Shown one piece after another: positions 61,423 to 64,000 of a stretch of DNA of 64,000 bases. The stretch comes from Thermogemmatispora tikiterensis (GTDB lineage Bacteria > Chloroflexota > Ktedonobacteria > Ktedonobacterales > Ktedonobacteraceae). Both the position numbers and the translations under genes were made by a program. The notes under the pieces were generated by a model, which had not been told where the DNA came from, searched no databases, and saw nothing but the letters and a program-made list of their open reading frames with translations. The DNA lies in contig NZ_MCIF01000002.1 of the NCBI RefSeq assembly GCF_003268475.1, positions 4,228,151-4,292,150 of the forward strand. The letters run 5' to 3'. Each line of letters starts with the position of its first letter. Within the stretch, counting starts at the first letter, position 1.

Positions 61423-62469
61423 ATGGCAACACTCTGGTTTATTCTCGTCGCATTTATGTTGACGATGTATGTCCTGCTGGACGGTTTCGACCTGGGCGCC
61501 GGCATCATTCACTTGATGGCCGCCCGCACCGACCAGGAGAGGCGCCTGATTCTGCGCGCCATTGGCCCGGTCTGGGACGGCAACGAGGTCTGGATTATCG
61601 CCGCTGGCGGTACCCTCTTCTTCACCTTCCCGGTGCTCTATGCCTCCAGCTTCAGCGGCTTCTATCTGCCGCTCTGTATTGTGCTCTGGCTGCTAATGTG
61701 GCGTGGCGTCTCCATCGAGTTGCGCTCGCGCGTGCCCAGTCCCGTCTGGGCCTCTTTCTGGGACGGAATGTTCTTTCTCGGCAGCACGTTGCTGGCCATC
61801 TTCTATGGCGCCGCCCTGGCAAACGTGATCCGAGGTGTGCCCCTGGATGAACATGGCGTCTTCTTTGAGCCACTGTGGACCGATTTCAACCCCTTTAGCA
61901 AGACGCCCGGCATCCTGGACTGGTACACCATCCTGATCGGCCTGATGGCTGCCAGTACCCTGACCATGCATGGATCGGCCTACATCGCGCGCAAGACCGA
62001 TGGCGTCCTCAACGAGCGCGCACGGCGTATCCTGCGTATCAGCTGGCCGATTACCATTCTGCTGACCGTGGTGAGCACGATCGCCACCTTCGCGGTACAG
62101 CCGCAAATCTACGCCAGCTTCAATGCCCGCCCCTGGGGAGCCATCTTCCCCCTGGTGGCCTTCATCGGTCTGCTGGGAGTGGGTCATTTCGCCTTCCGCA
62201 ATCGAGATCTGGCGGCCTTCTTCTCGTCCTGCGCCTTCATCGCTGGCATGCTGGCCAGCTCAGCTTTCGGTCTCTATCCCGATGTGCTGCCCGCCGTTAA
62301 TCCAGCTCATAGCCTGACCGTTGACAACGCCTCCGGCAGCCCCTACGGGCTGACGGTTGGCCTGGTCTGGTGGCTCATCGGCATTGTCCTGGCTGTGATT
62401 TACTTCGTCTTTACCTACCGGCTCTTCTGGGGGAAGGTGACGGCAAAAGGCGAGTACGGCGGCTACTAG
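61423..62469 (+). CDS. cydB: Cytochrome bd ubiquinol oxidase subunit II
   Basis: This is a 348-residue membrane subunit that pairs with CydA. Family features are the N-terminal VLLDGFDLGAGI helix, VWDGNEVWIIAAGGTLFFTFP and the later GVPLDEHGVFF segment. About nine membrane helices. The ATG at 61423 follows GGGAGG and comes 24 bp after the cydA stop. It is the last gene of the operon; no terminator with a T run is evident downstream (62470-62588). Confidence 0.95.
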   Translation: MATLWFILVAFMLTMYVLLDGFDLGAGIIHLMAARTDQERRLILRAIGPVWDGNEVWIIAAGGTLFFTFPVLYASSFSGFYLPLCIVLWLLMWRGVSIELRSRVPSPVWASFWDGMFFLGSTLLAIFYGAALANVIRGVPLDEHGVFFEPLWTDFNPFSKTPGILDWYTILIGLMAASTLTMHGSAYIARKTDGVLNERARRILRISWPITILLTVVSTIATFAVQPQIYASFNARPWGAIFPLVAFIGLLGVGHFAFRNRDLAAFFSSCAFIAGMLASSAFGLYPDVLPAVNPAHSLTVDNASGSPYGLTVGLVWWLIGIVLAVIYFVFTYRLFWGKVTAKGEYGGY

Positions 62470-62588
62470 CCCTGGCCGGGTTGGTCAAGCAAGGCGCAAA
62501 GGGAGAGCAGAGCGCTGTGCTATCGCGCGGCTGAGTATAAGGCGCTCGCTGGCTCTGCTGGGGCAGAACCCTGGTGGGGCCAGCGCTG

Positions 62589-62597
62589 TGCTATACT
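62589..62597 (+). promoter_or_regulatory. Extended -10 promoter candidate for the sigma-54 activator gene
   Basis: TGCTATACT (TG-n-TATACT) about 125 bp before the start codon at 62724. No clear -35 box. Confidence 0.35.
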
Positions 62598-62723
62598 GTA
62601 CTATCCAGGCCAGCCGAAGTTGCGGACTGCCCTATCTCTCGCTCGCTCTGTTGCCAGCTGATCACTGGCTGGTGAAGGCGAGCAATACAGCGGCAGCGAC
62701 AACTGCCCGGAGATGGAGGGAAC

Positions 62724-64000
62724 ATGCTCAGCAGCGCCCAAGATTACCGCGCGATCTGGGAGCAATTCGTTCTGCAGGGTCGTTTGCCCGAGGAACTCCT
62801 GCCGCCGGCGCTGGCGCAATCCTGGCGGCGCTGCGCGGCGTTGGGACTCGATCCCTATGGCCAGCCACCAGCGCCTGACCCCGGTTCCACGGCCTCGCAA
62901 CCGCTCTCGCGCCGCCTGCTGGCTCTCATTCGGCCAGCGATGGAGGACCTCTATCAATTCATCGAAGGATCGGACTCGCTGGTCATCTTTGCCAACGCCG
63001 AAGCGCGCATCATCGAGTTGATTGGCGACCCGGAAGCGCGCACTCGACTTGAGCCGTTAGGAATGCGGATCGGGACGCTGTGGGGCGAAGAGCAACAGGG
63101 GGCCAATGCCCTGGCCCTGGCCCTACAGGAATCCTTTCCCATTCAGCTAGAGGGTGCCATGCACTACCGCGCCGCCCTGCACGCCCTCTACACCGCTGCT
63201 GCGCCGGTCCATGATCCCCTTGGGCAAGCGGTCGGTGTTCTGGCGGTGGCTGGTCCCTGTGAGCGCAGCCATGCCCATACCCTTGGAATGGTAGCCGCCG
63301 CGGCCCAGGTCATCAGCGGTCAGCTTCAGATGCAGGTCTGGCTGGGCAACACCAACGAGCTGCTCGCCGAGCTGAAAATTATTCTGCAAAGCCTGCCGGA
63401 GGGCATCCTGTTGCTACGGCGCGACGGCGTGATCTCCCAGATGAACGGACCTGCTGGTACCTTGCTGGGACTGGTGCCAGCGCGAGTGATGGGGCGACGC
63501 CTGCGCGACGTACTGCCGCTGCCCGCCCTGCTCCAGCAAGCGCTCGCCTGTCAGCAGCCCTTGAACGAGGAAGAAATCGTCTTTGAGACAACGCGGGGCC
63601 GGGTGACCTGCCTCTGTTCGCTCAAGCCCATCGCGCTCACGGCGGGCGAACCTGAGCCGGCCCTTGGGCGTCTGACGGTAGGCGGCGCGTCTGGTGGGCC
63701 GCTGATCTCCGACGGCTTCGTGCTGATCCTGCGCAGCATCGAGCGCGTGCAGAAGCTGGTGAACAGAATGACCGGAGCGCGGGCGCGTCTGACCTTTGCC
63801 AACGTCGTAGGGCGCAGTGCCCCGCTGCAAGAAGCCCTGCGCCTGGCGCGCCTGGCCTCGCATAGCAATTCCACGGTTCTCTTGCATGGCGAGACCGGCG
63901 TTGGCAAAGAAATCTTTGCTCAGAGCATTCACAACAACAGCCCCCGGGCCGACGGCCCTTTCGTTGCCATCAACTGCGCCGCCATTCCACGCGAGCTGAT
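62724..64000 (+). CDS. Sigma-54-dependent transcriptional activator, AcoR-like (partial, C-terminus beyond window)
   Basis: The first 425 residues of an activator are visible; the rest lies past the right edge. ATG 62724 follows GGAGGG. An N-terminal SWRRCAALGLDP motif and a GAF-type domain (about 65-225; GMRIGTLWGEEQQGANALALAL) are typical of AcoR/DhaR regulators of acetoin or glycerol/diol use. A PAS-like region follows (about 225-345). The AAA+ domain begins near 360 with Walker A GETGVGKE. GAFTGA and the C-terminal Fis-type helix would lie outside the window. A sigma-54 gene is not in the window. It is just downstream of cydDCAB but probably separate. Confidence 0.88.
   Translation, partial: MLSSAQDYRAIWEQFVLQGRLPEELLPPALAQSWRRCAALGLDPYGQPPAPDPGSTASQPLSRRLLALIRPAMEDLYQFIEGSDSLVIFANAEARIIELIGDPEARTRLEPLGMRIGTLWGEEQQGANALALALQESFPIQLEGAMHYRAALHALYTAAAPVHDPLGQAVGVLAVAGPCERSHAHTLGMVAAAAQVISGQLQMQVWLGNTNELLAELKIILQSLPEGILLLRRDGVISQMNGPAGTLLGLVPARVMGRRLRDVLPLPALLQQALACQQPLNEEEIVFETTRGRVTCLCSLKPIALTAGEPEPALGRLTVGGASGGPLISDGFVLILRSIERVQKLVNRMTGARARLTFANVVGRSAPLQEALRLARLASHSNSTVLLHGETGVGKEIFAQSIHNNSPRADGPFVAINCAAIPREL

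Noticed and set aside
1-64000. CRISPR arrays, insertion sequences, integrases or prophage genes
   Set aside because: No regularly spaced repeats, transposase motifs or phage structural genes were seen. The amidase alone is not enough to call a prophage.

Overview
The window looks like chromosome from a high-GC, filamentous, probably thermophilic Chloroflexota bacterium of the Ktedonobacteria type; Thermogemmatispora is my best guess. The grounds are secreted GH5 cellulases with Thr/Pro/Ser linkers and CBM2 or CBM3 modules, families expanded in that class (zinc-ribbon membrane proteins, XRE regulators with helical-repeat sensor regions, DUF5671 membrane proteins), GC-rich genes, and many strong Shine-Dalgarno and sigma-70-like promoter matches. 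The genus is an inference; no rRNA is present to prove it.

Layout, left to right. 1-5.8 kb: a cellulose-use locus with a solute-binding lipoprotein running off the left edge and two GH5 cellulases on the other strand; two near-identical 36-bp operators sit in mirror arrangement just after the two promoters. 6.1-8.1 kb: a decayed cobalt/nickel ECF transporter (cbiM, cbiQ, cbiO) behind an intact-looking promoter. 8.3-9.9 kb: an ArsP-type permease and a DUF1330 protein. 10.0-12.4 kb: an SDR / EXPERA / DUF1295 operon whose three families include sterol enzymes in eukaryotes. 12.9-16.7 kb: a response regulator, a CheW-like protein and a CheA-like hybrid protein that lacks the ATP-binding signature. 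16.8-20.2 kb: FtsH and a peptidoglycan amidase. 20.7-23.9 kb: two zinc-ribbon membrane proteins with a decayed third copy between them. 24.3-28.8 kb: a glutamine synthetase homologue, a ring-cleaving dioxygenase and a DUF5671 membrane protein. 29.0-31.5 kb: tandem XRE regulators, the second frameshifted in a G run. 31.7-38.1 kb: the proton-pumping half of complex I (nuoJKLMN). 38.7-45.7 kb: a zinc-ribbon pseudokinase, a CAX antiporter, a GtrA protein, methionine aminopeptidase and a repeat lipoprotein.

46.0-49.5 kb: valS with a T-box leader and consensus promoter. 49.6-53.9 kb: a sulfur/redox set (glutaredoxin-like protein, metallo-beta-lactamase-rhodanese fusion, free rhodanese, ArsR regulator, DUF302 protein), where the ArsR gene and a rhodanese gene diverge from almost fully overlapping promoters. 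54-56 kb: a GntR regulator, tRNA-Asn and a frameshifted DUF2269 membrane protein. 56.4-62.5 kb: cydDCAB for cytochrome bd oxidase. 62.7 kb to the edge: an AcoR-type sigma-54 activator, cut off at the right.

The genes suggest an aerobic cellulose degrader with a branched respiratory chain (complex I modules, bd oxidase), sulfide/persulfide handling and a chemosensory-like relay. Several single-base frameshifts fall at or near G runs, so some broken genes could be assembly errors. The cbi cluster also has larger deletions and is more likely truly dead. I saw no CRISPR array, rRNA, insertion sequence or prophage.
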